DNA of 64,000 bases from Paraconiothyrium sp. Pb-2020 (GCA_022419385.1 JAJUBI010000004.1:310001-374000), one strand, 5' to 3'; positions 9,601 to 21,738 are shown, counted from the stretch's first letter. Numbers and translations: made by a program. Notes: generated from the sequence alone by a model not told the origin.

Positions 9601-12600
9601 TTTAGTTAATATTTCTCTAACTTTTTAGGGCAGTTAAGGTTACTTTCTAGTTTCTAGGTATTATTCTATAGGTTTCCTTTCTTGTCGCGTTCTAACTATT
9701 TAACTTTATAGTAATTCTAACTATTTACTAGTTAGTATCTATTAATGCTTACTACTTTCTATTCTTCTTGCTGTTCTCTATATGTGTCTGCTTTATAGAC
9801 TGTAGGTTCTGTGTCCTATAGTGCCTTCTCTAAGAGAGCTACGTAGAATACTAGGTATATTTTTATACTATTTAGGAGTTGTAATTTAAATAAAACTAGG
9901 GTAATTTGTTTTAGAACTTTATATAGTCTAATCTTTAGGTGGTCTAGTTTGTTTAATAGTTGTTTACTAGTAATATTTTTTTATAGTAGTTAGACTTTCT
10001 CTCTCTTCTCTAGCGCAGGCGTAGGCTTATACTTAAGATTATAGTATTTCTCTATTTTTTCTTATAGAAATATGGCGTCTTGCTAAAGTTAGCTATAAAT
10101 TTATATAATTTTTTTAGCCTATTGTTCTCTATCTATGCTCTAAGACCTTATAGTTCTAGATACTTAGTAGGCTGCTAGGTTAAATCTATAGTTTATAAAG
10201 AATAGTAAAACTCTAGTAGCGCTATATTATAAGCTGTTATAGGCTAGTTGTGCTATAGGGAGTAACTCTACCTAGTTATTTTATTAATAGTTTAGGTAAC
10301 ACCTAAGAAACTATTCTACTATTTAGTTTATTTATTCTGTCTGCCTATCTATTTATAAATAATAGGCTATTAATATACTGTGCTTAATGCCTATAAGGGC
10401 AAATGCTATTTGCTAGAACTTAAATATAAAATAAATATCTCTATCTATAATAATTTTGTCTAGAGCTCTATGTTGTACTATTACTATAGAAGTAAAGTAG
10501 AAGGCTATATACTCTACTTTACTAACCTCTTTATATAGTAAGAAGTATGCGTACTTAGTTACTTTATTAATAATAACTATAATTTTATTATATTCTACCT
10601 TATTATCTAGGTCTTTAGATTTCGGTAATCCTGTAATAAAGTCTATTATAACTATACCCTATAGTTAATTAGAAACTTCTATAGGTTATAGTTGTCTGTA
10701 TAGCGTGTGCCTATTTAGTTTATTTTAGTGGCAGTTAGCGCAGTCGTGTAAGACTTTTATAACTATTTATTAGGCTTAAGGGAAGTAGTAGTCCTTTAGT
10801 AGTTATTCTAATATTTATTTAATTCTCTAGTGGCTGTGTGCCGGTGCCTCATAGAATTATCTTATAAACTTATGTTAAATTTTGGCAGGGATAAAGATTC
10901 TATTAAAGACCTTATAAACGTTATTCTTATACCTTATTTCTATAGGTAGGTGGCTTATATTTTTATTACTAATTACTGTTTCTTTCTTAATCTAATTATG
11001 CTATATACTAGTCTAGGTTTCTATTATTACTGCTAGCTTTAGTATATTATAAATAATAGTACTGTCCTTATTAAATTAAAGTAGGGCCTCTAATATCTTA
11101 GCTTTTTCTTATAGGTTAGGTCTTCTGCTTAAGGTGTCCGCCTAAAGGTTTTCTGTTTCTTAGGTATATATAATCTTAAAATTATAGGTTAATAGGGTTT
11201 ATGCCTACCTTACTTGCCAAGGTATAAGGGCCTTATTTATTATAAATTCTGTTAAATTCTTATAGTCTAAAAAGACTAGCGTTTAGTATTTTACACCTTA
11301 GAGGTAAGTCCTCTATTCCTTAAATACTTTAACTATTGCTAATATTTTCTTATTATAGATATTATAGTTGAGTTTAGCCTTTTGCATTTTTCGGGAGTAA
11401 TAGCTATATAGGTGTTTTTTATCTGTTTCTGGATCTCGCTGGAGTAGGCATACTTCTATAGCAAAATTTAATATATCTGTCTCTAATATAGCAGGATAGC
11501 AGGGGTTAAAGATTTATAAGATAGGTTCCTTAGTAAATTCTTCTTTAAGTTAATCTATTACTTATTAGCATTTATCTATCTATTTAAAGGGTACTTCTTT
11601 CTTTATTAGCCTTATAAGGGGCTCTATTATCTTTATCTAGTCTAGAATAAACTTCCTGTAATAGTTATAAAATTCTAGAAAGAATTAGATATCCTTAATA
11701 TTTTCTAGTTCTCTCTAGTCTAAAATCTTTTATAGTTTTGTTTGCTTAATCTTAAGCTTCCTGGGTTCCACTACAAACCCTAGGAAAATAGTTTAGGTAA
11801 TATAAAATTTATATTTTTTAAGCTTTAGGTATAGCTTAGCCTTACTTATATAGTTTAGTACTTCTTTTATGTGCTTTTAGTGGTCTTGTTCGTTATTTAA
11901 GTATATTAAGACATTATTTAGGTATACTATAGTATACTTACTAATGCATCCTTAGAGCACAGTGTTAATTTATCTCTAAAAGATAGCTAGGGCGTTAGTA
12001 AGCCTAAAGGGTATAATATTATACTTAAATAGCCCTAGTTTTATTCTAAAGGCGGTTTTCTATTCCTTACCTTTCTTTATTCTAATTTAGTGGTACGCAT
12101 TTTTTATATCTAAGTAGGTAAAGATTTTTGCGTCTTAGAGTTAGTTTTATAGATCTAATATTAAGGGTAATAGGTACCTATCCTTAATTGTAATTATATT
12201 TATTTTTCTAAAGTTAATATAGAACTGTGGTTCTAGGTTATCTTTCTTTTCTATAAAGGTAACCCCGTGAGCAGCAGAGAACTAAGAAGGCCTAATATAT
12301 TTCTATTTAAAGTTATTCTTAATATATTATTTAGTAACCTTAAGTTCTTATTTAGTTGTTTTATATACTAGTCCCTATATAGGTTATTTTCCTTTCTTTA
12401 GTCTAATCTTATAGTCCTATTTAGCATGTTCTAGAAGGTATTCTTCTAGTTTGTTAAAGATGTCTGCAAATCTCTAGTATTAATCTAGTATTTCTAGGGT
12501 GAGTTCCTTATTAGCTGCCAGCTAATATAGGTATTAGACTTATTTTATTCCCTAGTAGATGGTTAGGTTAACCTAGCTTAGCTATAGTATTTCTAAAATT

Positions 12601-12900
12601 ACATCTTACTAATTGTCTATTTTAGCTAAGTCTATAATAAAGTTATTAATGACTAGTCCCTTAGATAGGAAGGTTTCTGGCGTTGTTTCTATATAGATTT
12701 ATTCCTAAAAAGGTAGTCCCTTAATGTTAAATAGGGTCCTTTTTTCTATTTTATTAGTATAGTGGAGCCCTTCGTTCTCTATAAAGTCCTTAGAGATAAA
12801 GTTTTATATTACTTTACTATTAATTATTACTCTAATTAGTTTTCCTTAGTATTCTCTCTAAATTATAATATGTAGTCCCTGTATACCTCTTAAGGCTTTC
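9600..12900 (-). pseudogene. Degraded pol of element A (RT, RNase H, integrase, chromodomain-like end)
   Basis: Reverse transcriptase is recognisable on the minus strand at 11,900-12,060: a block reading KYNIIPF, then L-T-N-A, then a motif reading YLNN where the active site would be YLDD, both Asp codons having become Asn. The integrase zinc finger keeps C-x2-C near 10,740, followed by a Lys/Arg-His stretch, and the core begins with IDFITGLPKSKD-like sequence near 10,640. Near 9,900-10,050 the integrase C-terminal block ends in a Y-P-V-F-like motif, and a chromodomain-like remnant follows at about 9,600-9,720. Many stops are present. Confidence 0.8.
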
Positions 12901-13639
12901 TTACCTTTTAGCTAATACTTTATCTATATCTTCTTAGCTATATGCTAAGGGCACTTATTTTTAGGGTACTTATACTAAGGTTGCCCTTTTACATATTTAA
13001 TTAGTAAGAGGGGTCTAGGGGCTAATACTAGGTATCCCCTATACTTCTTTTCTAGGTACTACCTGTGTACTTTATCTCTTAGGATAAGGTTATTATAGGG
13101 GTTGTCTATTACCTATATTAGGAAGGCGTAATGTTTTCTTTTTAGGGTTAGGTATATTAGGCAGTCGTCTATAATATATAATATTTATAATAACTTATAA
13201 TATGCTAGGTGTTTAGTTAGTATTTAGGGGTTATCTCCTTTAATTAGTTTTACTAGCTTATCTAAGTGTTCTTCTTTAATCAGGATCTAGTACTTTATTA
13301 TAACTTAAGGTGTGTGAGCTTTGTCTACTTATTTAATTTTATTAGTAATCTAAGCCTACTCTTATTTATTTAGCATTTCCCTTACTAGAACTATGTTTTG
13401 TTCCACCCATTTGTTAAAGCTTATAAACTTTGTATTTTATAGAAACTAGATCTTCTAGTTTTTGTAAACCTTATAGATAGTTTCCCTATATAAATTCTTA
13501 TGGTAGAAGCGTAGGCCTTTAATTATTTATAGTATATCTTTAGTCTTAACTGGTCTAGCTGCTTTATACGTTAGTTCTGTAGGCTGGAAATATTTAATTC
13601 CTCCTATACGGACATTTTTGCTAGGGGACATAGGTGCCT

Positions 13640-15040
13640 TCTATACTAGTAATAAGAAGAAGGGTTCATCTCCTTTTAGGGTTAACTAGAATAGAGTATT
13701 TATTAATTTATCTAAGTTACTATCTCCTTTATTATTGTCGGATTCGCTTTCTAAATTTTTAGTATTATAGAATTCTAGAACTTAGGCGTTTTGCTTTTCT
13801 AGCTATAGAATTATCTAGCCTTTCTAAGTTGCCGCTAGCCTTTCTTCTATAGGCTAGTATCCTGTGTTCTTTTTTATCTTTATATATAATACATACGTAT
13901 CTTAGGAATACTTAGCCTAATAGGTAGCCTTATATTTCTTACTACTAGCTAATTTTTCTTTAGTTTCCTTTAAGATTTCCTGCTTCTTTAGTTTCTTCTT
14001 AGTACCTTTTATAGACTTTTCCTGGCTTTTACTTAGGCAGTTTCTAGCTATATAGCCCTTCTTACTATAGCTAAAGTAAGTGCCTTCCTTGCATTGCTTT
14101 TCCTTTATTATATTCTAACTTAATCCCTTTTCTTTATTAGCATCTAAGACTATTAGATTCTCTTTATTATAGATTTTATAGTTTTAGCTATTTGTGCTGT
14201 ATCTATTTTCTTCTTTATTATCTTATTTCTATAGGAATAACTTATCGTCTACTTAGACAGCTTATTTAATTATTATAGGTAGAGTTATTAGTTTCTCTAT
14301 CCTAATTATTTTGTACCTAATATCTAACTTAAGCCCTTTATAGAACTTTTGTATTAGGGCCTATTCTCTATAGTCTAAGACCTTGTTGGCTAGCTGTTTA
14401 AATACTAATATATAGGCTGCTACTGTCTTAGTTTGTTAGAGCTTTAAGAGTTTTTGTTTAGCTATATATTCTGCATTAATGTTGCTAAAGGTTAGTTAGA
14501 GTTTTTGCTTAAAATAAGTATAACTTATAAAGATAAGGTTAGTTTCTATTTTCTAGTTATCTGCTTAGTTTGTTCTCTAGTCTATAAGATAACTATTAAA
14601 CTAGTCTATTACCTTGCCTGTAAAGTAAGTTACTATATAAGCCACTTTCTAATCTTCTTCTCTAAGGTATTCTTAATTTAAATCTAAATAGAGGGATATA
14701 GAGGCTAGGAACCCCCTAAGCTTAGTCCTTATTCTATTAAATTTTTCTAGATTAGCTAGTTTTAAGGGTCTGCTCCTTATTCTAAGCTCTATTTACTAGA
14801 TTTATTTCTTTATTATTTTATTAGCCCCTTCTCCCTTTCCTTCTAACATAGCTCTTACTTATTTTACTAACTTATTATAGGCATTCTTTTGCCTTTAGTT
14901 TTCTTTATTTAGGTGGTTAAGTTGTTCCTTTATCTGGACCAGATCTGTTAGGTCTAATAATATTAGTTAGTTCACTATAGAAGCTATTATTTAGTAAGGG
15001 TAACTTAGGTACATACCTATAGAGACTCTTAAAACATAAT
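13640..15040 (-). pseudogene. Degraded gag of element A
   Basis: The minus-strand frame carries a CCHC zinc knuckle remnant at about 14,038-14,082 (C/Y-x2-C/Y-x4-H/Y-x4-C), followed by basic sequence, in a region collinear with the truncated copy at 1961-3332. The frame is broken by TAA/TAG. The gag start beside the 5' LTR is not clear. Confidence 0.65.
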
Positions 15041-15048
15041 TATTAAAG

Positions 15049-15531
15049 TATAATAAGGCCTTCTTAACACTGTAGTAAGCTGCAGCCTAGTTAGGGTTCT
15101 AGTAAGAGATAAGTAGCGTGCAGGGTTGTATAAGTTACATAGGGGTTTAAGCGTTAATTAATTACTATAATAAGAATATATTGCTAAAGACTTAAGAGTA
15201 ATCTTCTGTAAGGAAACTAGATATAGTAAACTGTATTATAGATTAATAATAAGGGATTACTAGTAGTAACCTGTTATCCTATATACTACTATCTAACCTA
15301 GGCTCTGTAGGCTCTGTCTGCAGATTTATATAGATTTATAGATTCTGGCTTTGTGGCTCTGTATCCTTGGCACTTACAGATCTACAGATCTAATTATGTA
15401 ATTCTAATTATATGTCTATATTGTGCTCAGCATCTAACCCATAATTATAATACTTATCTATATAATCTGACTGGTTGCTGCTGCCATTATATTGGTTCCT
15501 GTAATTCCGTTGCGGCGTAGCAGCCGTAACA
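15049..15531 (-). repeat. 5' LTR of element A (483 bp)
   Basis: Partner of 8380-8862, equal in length. Its high-coordinate end reads GCAGCCGTAACA on the plus strand, retaining the terminal CA. This end is less mutated than the corresponding end of the other two copies. Confidence 0.85.
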
Positions 15532-15536
15532 CTTAG
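15532..15536. repeat. Target site duplication CTTAG, right copy
   Basis: A perfect match to 8375-8379. Joining the two flanks restores continuous element C sequence across the integrase zinc-finger region. Confidence 0.85.
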
Positions 15537-18500
15537 CCCTACTAAAGTAGCTAGCTAATAGGTTATTATAGTAATGCTATAGAATCTCTATTCTTAGTAG
15601 TAAGTTATTAGGTATATATACCTACTTACTATAGAGTAATATACCCTTATCTTCTAGTCTCTACTATATTAGTTACCTACTTCTACTATACCCTCTAGGC
15701 GCTAGTGCTATAACATCTACTTACTTATATACTATAAAGGGGTCTGCTGCTTATAACTCCTAAATAGTAGTAAGAAGAAATTTAGTAATAGGCTTATAGA
15801 CCCTTTAATCTTTTACTACTTTTTATACTTATTACTTTATTATTAACCTTAGTACTAAAAATATATTTATTTTATATTTAAGGGCTAGCTCTTAGCTACT
15901 TTTAGATATTTTACTAGTGCTCTAAAGGGCTAGCTCTTAGCTACTCTCTAGTTTAATTATCTCTTATATAATTATACTAACCTTTATAGGCACTTCTTTT
16001 CCCCTTCTTAAGTAAAAAATACCTTATAGAGTAGGTAATATATTATACCTTAGAGGTTCTAGCGCACTACTATTACCTACTAGGTATTATAATAGCCTAT
16101 TAGTAGGGTTAGTCTTTTCTACCCTATACTTAATTTTAAAGTTATAGGCTGCTAGAAAGGTTGCCTATTCTACCTATCTTTATAATAGGGCCTTTATACC
16201 TATAAAACCCCTTAGGGTATATAATAGTCTTTTAATATAGTATTACTAGTGCTTTATTACCTCTATAATAGTAGTAAGTTCTAAGTTATAGGTATAGTAA
16301 TTCCCTTTAGTAGGGGATAACTTTCTTAACTAGAAAGTAATTAGGTGCTAGTTCCCTATATTAAACTTCTAAAAAAATATATCTACTAGACTCTATATTA
16401 AGGTGTCTATTTCTAATCTAGAAGAAAAGGTAGAGTTATAGTATTAAAGTAAGGGTACTATTAAAAAGGTATTATATAGCTGGCACTTTACTCTCTTAGT
16501 AACCTCTAGCTATATAAATAGCCTTTAACTCTTTTCTTTCTATTATTCTTTAAGAAGGTTAGTAATTAGTTTTATAATAAGAGAGAACTGCCTAATAAAG
16601 CGCCTATAGAAGTTTATAAACCTAATAAATACTTATATATTCTTAATTAACTTAATTTTAGGCTATTCTCTAATAGCTTCTACCTAAGATAGGTCTATCT
16701 GTACACTGTTAAGGCGTATAATAAACTTTAGAAATTTAACTTAGTTAGTATAGAATATATATTTCTTTAGGTTAATATATAGGTAGTACTAGCGTAGTCT
16801 TTAGAGAACCTTTACTACCTATACCTAGTAATTTTTCTCTTCTTTACTAAAGACTAGTATATTATCTAGGTAGACTATATAGAAGATATTAGTATACTTT
16901 ACTAGGACTTAATTTATATAGCTCTAAAAAGTAGTAGGTATATTAGTTAGGCTAAAAGGTATAATAGTATACTTAAAATAGCTATATTATATTTAAAATA
17001 CTGTCTTTTACTTATTACCTTAATAAATTTATATTCTATAATAGGTATCTTTTAGGTCTAGCTTAGTAAAGTAGGTAGAGCCTACTAGTTAGTCTAAAGT
17101 CTTACTAATTAGGGGTAAGGCTAAGCAGTTTTTTTTAGTAACCTTATTTAAGCCTCTATAGTTTATATATAGGTATAAAGTACTATCTTTCTTAGATATA
17201 AATAGTATAGGGGTGTCTATAGGGCTAGTACTTTTATAAATCTACTTTAGGTATTGTGCCTTTACTAAGTAGTTATATAGAGTTTTAAGTTTTCTAAGAG
17301 ATAGATTATATAGAGGCCTAAAAGGTACTATAGCTTCTTCTTTTAGTTTAATTATATAGTTAGCTCTCTAGTATTCTAGCAGCACTTTAGCTGTACTTTA
17401 GCTAACTATATTAATAAACTATTCTAACTACTTTAGTAGTTCTATAGGGCCCTTCTTCTTACTTCTAGGGTCTATTACTACTATTATATAGACCTTAACT
17501 TAGTCTTCTAAAGTTTCTATAAATTAGAATTAATCTTTTATTCTTAGTGCTCCCTCTTCTACTCCCTAGTACTATTATATTATACTATAGTTAAGAACTA
17601 TACTAGCCTTTTAGAGCCTAGGTATTCTAATAATTACAAAGTTTATAGTATTAATTACTTTATATATAATAGTATTTAGCTGCTGCTTAGTACCCTAGAA
17701 ATCTATAGTAGTAATACTAATATTATAGGTAGTAGAGCTTTACGCTATTATAAAGTTAGATATTTTTATAGTAGGTAACTTTACTTCTTCTATTATAGAT
17801 AGCCCTAATTAGGCTGCTAGCTTCTTATTAATTATATTAATATCTACTATAGAGTTAAAAAGAAAGATATATAACTATATTTAACTTTCTTTACTCTAAA
17901 TAAACCCTTATATTTTAAAATACTCTCTTTTTTATATGCCTATTAGAGGGAGCTCTCTCTCTAGACTTACCCTTTTTTTATTACTATTATATTAACCTCT
18001 AATATAGGTGTATTAGAATAGGTAGAGTATTCCTACTTAGCCTAGTAGTTCTTTTTCTAGTAGCCTATTTTTCTATAGTATCTATAGGTATTATATTATA
18101 TTAGTATTACTGTAGTGTTGCAACATTAGATTATTAGTAGAGAAGATAAGAGTTAAAATTAGAATAGTATTAGTAGTCTAGATACTATTAGTCTTACTCT
18201 AGTAGTTCTACTAATTAGGCAGCGTGGCTGCAACACTAAAGTACTACTATTATATAGGTTATTTTCTAAGATTACTGCCCTCTTAACTATTTTATACCTA
18301 GTTTTAGAGAAATTATTATAGTTAGTAATTATTATTCTTAGTTTCTAGTATAGCTTACTATATAGGTATATAACTAGGTGTTTTTATTTATATAGGGGGT
18401 TAATTTAGTTTTTTAGAATTGCTAAGTATACTATAAATTTATTTACTAATTAGCCTTCTCTCTAAACTACTCTCTAATACTATATAGTTACCTATAGCTC

Positions 18501-19200
18501 CCTATTAATAGGGCTCTTAATTTAGTTAAGAAGAAAGCTTATTATCTAGTACTAATTTAGTATATTACTATTAATCTCTAATTCTCTCTATAGCTATAGT
18601 TAGTATAGGGTAGTCTTTAGTAATTATAAGATAAAAGTAATATACTAGTCTTTTATTATAAATACCTATAGGTTTAGGCAGAAGGTAATTTAGAGGTATA
18701 TTTTAAAATTATTATATTCTTTAATACTTTATTTCTTAAATATTAGGATAGGTTTAATCTTAGGGCCTTAATAGGGTAGCTCTATTATACTACTACTTAG
18801 TTACTATTACCTTACTAGGCGCTCCTCTAATTCTTTACTATTTATAGTTATAATAGTAGGGGCTATAGATGCAGTTTCTGCACTAGTTAGTAATAGTATT
18901 ATAGCTACTAAGTACTATTTATAGTCCCTAATTTTAGCTTCTAAAGTATAAATCTTCTCTAGCTTAGTAAGTTTATCTTACCTATACTTTAGTAATACTA
19001 ACCTTATAAAGCCTAGGTCTAGTTCTTCTATTAATTCTATCTATATTAGGGCCTCTTATTCTAGTACTTTAGCAGCTATAGGTACTAGGCCCCCTATTAT
19101 TATAGGTATAGAGTCTCTAAGTAGCTAGCTATAGGAATCTATTATATTACTACTGCTCTATAGTTATATTAGTTTTAAGGTGCTAAGCTGCTATCCTATA
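15537..19200 (-). pseudogene. Degraded gag-pol of element C (gag, protease, RT, RNase H)
   Basis: The minus strand shows a CCHC knuckle remnant at about 18,040-18,087, a protease-like block near 17,800 (N/D-S-x-V-D-I-N followed by K-K-L-A-A and L-G-L), and a reverse transcriptase at 16,800-17,100 with a YTIIPF-like block, L-T-N, and IVYLDN where YLDD is expected. Translation is broken throughout by TAA/TAG. The frame would continue into the integrase remnant left of element A. Confidence 0.75.
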
Positions 19201-19221
19201 AGTAGGTAGAGAAATTAAAAT

Positions 19222-19384
19222 TATTAGGCTTATATAGTAGTAAGTAATACTTAGGTTATAATAAGGTTAATTTCTATCTAAGTTCTCTCTACCTCTAATA
19301 GGCTTTCTACTTTGCCTCACTAGCGCTGCGCTATAGCAGCGTACGTAAGGCGCTGTCCATGTGGTTTCTACTTTTACCCTTACA
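19222..19384 (-). repeat. 5' LTR of element C (163 bp)
   Basis: Partner of 5260-5422. Its high-coordinate half is clearly less AT-shifted than the other LTR, keeping several CG, CA and TG pairs. It lies about 210 bp from the first host gene. Confidence 0.85.
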
Positions 19385-19593
19385 TTCTCTCTTATTATAC
19401 ATTTTCTATGTATTACTATAAGCCTAGATCTAGGTCTAGACTCAACTATAGGTTCTAATAATAATAAATTTAATTTCTAATTAGTACTCACTATACTACA
19501 TTGTATTATCTCACTTCTCTTACGTTGCTATCTCCTAGCTAAGGTACCCTAACACTACCTATAAAGTTCCGCGACCATCTGTAGTAATAATAA

Positions 19594-21477
19594 TTAGAAG
19601 ACCATGCCCTTTGTCTGCTTACCATACTCTTCTTCTACTCTCTTGACGTTAATGTTCTTCCAGAACCAGATAGACGCAATACATAGCGGAATGAAGCATG
19701 AACCAGCGATAACCATGAGACGCTCGGTATGGGCGAAGGCACCAACAACGGCGTCGCGCTCAGGCGTGCCATCAGCGAAGCTCATCTGGACCAAAATGTC
19801 GCCGAAAATCTCCGCGGTGCGGTTCTTGGACTCTTCAGGCAGGCGGTTGTATAGTTGTTCTGGCAGAGTACTCGTCCATAGGGCACCTGAGATGGAGAAA
19901 CCAATCGAGGAGCCAAAGCCACCAAAAAGCCCCCAAAGGGCATTTACAACCGCAATTTGCTGGTGGGTAACAGGCGCCATGACAGCTAGTTGACCGCATG
20001 TTGCAAAGATGCCCGTGCCGAGACCGACAAGTATTTGCATGAAAGCAAGAACGCCTGGATTCGTGCTGGGCGAACGCAGTGGAATGAGCAACGCAGTGCC
20101 TAGGAGAGTGATGGGTACACCAGTCATCGCAATCCATTTGAAGTTACCAGTACCACTGATAAGCCATCCAATAAAGGGTCCAAAGACTGATGAGGTGAGC
20201 GAGAAGGCATTCAGAATGTAGTTGGCGTTCTCAATTGACAGACGGTGAACCACTTGTAGATATGTGCCGTAGTACCCGTTCCAACAGAATACCGACAGGA
20301 ACATGACGCCATACAAGACGCAAGAACCTACGATGGTAGGGTCCTTGAGGTACTTCCACGGTAGGAATGGGACAGGTGCCACGTATCGTTCATACACAAC
20401 GAAGGTGGGAAATAAGAGGATGCCCAGTACGATCATGGCGATGATGTATCCGGTCTTCCATCCGTTCGGCGCGTAATTAGTGAGCGTGAATGGGAGCATG
20501 AATAGGCAGAACGCGAACATCAGAAGCAAGATGCCAAAAACTGATATCATTAGAGGATACCACTGCAAAAGGCGTACGGTACTTACTGTCAAATTCAATG
20601 AAGTAGTAAGCAAGTGACTGAAACACGCTGCGGCCGGACCGTTCTCTTCGAGCCAAACCGGCCTGGCGAGCTTTTCGGTACATAAAGACCATGACACCCA
20701 TGGCTGGAAGACTGCAGGCGACCAGGATGATCGCGAATGCACCGAATGCCCATCGGAAATTGACATATTGCAGGAAGGCCGCTGCAACACGTGGAGCAGT
20801 GAAAGTAGCGACGATACGGGGCGTACCGTTAATCCCAAAGATAATCATTCGATTCTTGAGAGATGTCATGTCAGCGCACATAACATCAACAACGTAAATG
20901 ACCCCGATGTGACCGGTCCAGTACAGTACGTGGGCTGCGATGTACGTCTCCATGTTCTGACAGACAGCTTTCATGATCATGCCGACGACGGCGATTACAA
21001 GCATGAATACGAAACCCTCTACACGTCCCCAAATATCGATGGCCTTGGCTGTCGCAAGGGGAATGCAACCTCCCAAGGCGGTAGAGATAACGCTGCCAAC
21101 GTTGAGCAATCCATGCTTGTCAAAGGATGACGTTATTTAGGGATTGAGGGCCGTGTCGACGTAGTTCTGGAACATGTCGACAAAGTGAATGAGGTACAGC
21201 CTAGGTTCTGTTAGCGTCTGCAAAGGTCAACGGTAGGTAGGAAATCAGCCGCGTACAGGATGAACATGCTGATCAGAGTAGTTTTGCTCCATATGGCCGT
21301 GATAGCTCGCACACGCTCGACACCTTGCTGGAACTCATCGGACTTGTCGTCCTCTCGCACGTCACTACCCTCAGAAGGTGCAGTAACGTCGCCGTGGCCA
21401 TTTTTTTCAACGTCAACCATGGGTGTGATGCGTTCGATAGTAGCTGTCGGCTGCGGTCCTTCAACCGTAAGGCTCAT
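19594..21477 (-). CDS. Siderophore-iron MFS transporter with in-frame stop (probable pseudogene)
   Basis: A member of the ascomycete siderophore-iron transporter (SIT/Mir-type) branch of the major facilitator superfamily, plasma-membrane proteins that import ferric siderophores. Exons on the minus strand: 21477-21257, 21200-20587 and 20540-19594. The introns are 21201-21256 (GTACGC, branch GCTAACA, CTAG) and 20541-20586 (GTAAGT...CAG). Phases agree and give 594 codons, the usual family length. About a dozen hydrophobic segments are visible, with the family block FVDMFQNYVDTALNP early in exon 2. Directly after it, codon 95 (21139-21137) is TAA inside a conserved segment (ALNP-stop-ITSSF); everything downstream is intact. 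The start at 21477 is preferred over 21546 because a TATA element sits at about 21,575. Two iron-GATA sites lie upstream. If the TAA is real, only a stub would be made. Confidence 0.85.
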
Positions 21478-21571
21478 GGTGAGCGAAGGCGATAGTGCTT
21501 GGCTGACTGCTGCAGGGAAAAGACAATATGCTGGGATGGAGCGCAAGGGGAGAGAGCTTGTCTGACAGGCC

Positions 21572-21578
21572 TATATAT
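21572..21578 (-). promoter_or_regulatory. TATA-like element of the siderophore transporter
   Basis: TATATAG on the minus strand, about 95 bp upstream of the chosen ATG at 21477. An ATG at 21546 would be only about 25 bp downstream and so is unlikely to be the translation start. Confidence 0.4.
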
Positions 21579-21729
21579 GCATTTACCCATCCACGCAAAC
21601 GCGCAATGAGAAATTTTGCCCCTGGCATTGCTCCGAAAGCGGGGCCAAGGATTTAGAGGAGAAAACCTACTATAGGCTCCTTGGGCCCGGTGAGACTTTG
21701 AGATGGTGGTGTGCCCAGGAGGATCGATG

Positions 21730-21738
21730 ATCTGATAA
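21730..21738 (+). promoter_or_regulatory. Iron-responsive GATA factor site (ATCTGATAA)
   Basis: A perfect match to ATCWGATAA, the consensus reported for the iron-regulatory GATA repressors SreA/Sre/Urbs1, which repress siderophore genes when iron is plentiful. It lies 253 bp upstream of the transporter ATG and has a twin 42 bp away. Confidence 0.65.

Larger units (their letters stand above)
8380..15531 (-). mobile_element. Full-length Ty3/Gypsy element A (7,152 bp)
   Basis: Two 483-bp LTRs (8380-8862 and 15049-15531) bound the element and a perfect 5-bp duplication CTTAG flanks it. The internal region reads on the minus strand: gag zinc knuckle (about 14,038-14,082), reverse transcriptase with the Y-x-D-D region changed to YLNN (11,900-12,060), integrase zinc finger and core (10,560-10,760), then integrase C-terminus. 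A polypurine tract abuts the 3' LTR at 8863-8875. It lies inside the integrase gene of element C, so it is the younger insertion. No primer binding site was recognised beside the 5' LTR. All coding frames are RIP-broken, so the element is not autonomous. Confidence 0.9.
5260..19384 (-). mobile_element. Ty3/Gypsy chromovirus element C, split by element A
   Basis: Two equal 163-bp LTRs (5260-5422 and 19222-19384) enclose a minus-strand internal region in the order gag zinc knuckle (about 18,040-18,087), protease (about 17,800), reverse transcriptase (about 16,800-17,100), then integrase and chromodomain remnants (about 7,150-8,374). That is the canonical Ty3/Gypsy order. Removing the inserted element A leaves about 6.97 kb, a normal Gypsy length. 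A polypurine tract sits beside the low-coordinate (3') LTR. No matching target duplication is visible (TTAAC on the left, TTCTC on the right), so the ends may have recombined or mutated. All reading frames are broken by RIP-type stops. Confidence 0.85.
1..19590. repeat. AT-rich, RIP-degraded retrotransposon block
   Basis: This whole stretch is strongly AT-rich and contains no intact gene. CpA and TpG dinucleotides are scarce and TpA is very common. Recognisable Gypsy protein motifs are interrupted almost only by TAA or TAG at places where CAA or CAG would fit, and Cys codons TGT/TGC have become TAT/TAC. That is the pattern of repeat-induced point mutation in ascomycetes (C to T in CpA, on both strands). 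The block consists of at least three LTR elements nested in each other. It ends a few bases from the stop codon of the siderophore transporter gene. Confidence 0.93.

Noticed and set aside
1..19590. Possible small secreted effector gene hidden in the AT-rich block
   Set aside because: Such genes are known in AT-rich regions of related fungi, but no intact frame with a signal peptide was found here; everything readable belongs to retroelements.
20477..21109. Reading the siderophore transporter as two separate genes
   Set aside because: The two frames join at a proper GTAAGT...CAG intron in the correct phase and together give one full-length family member.
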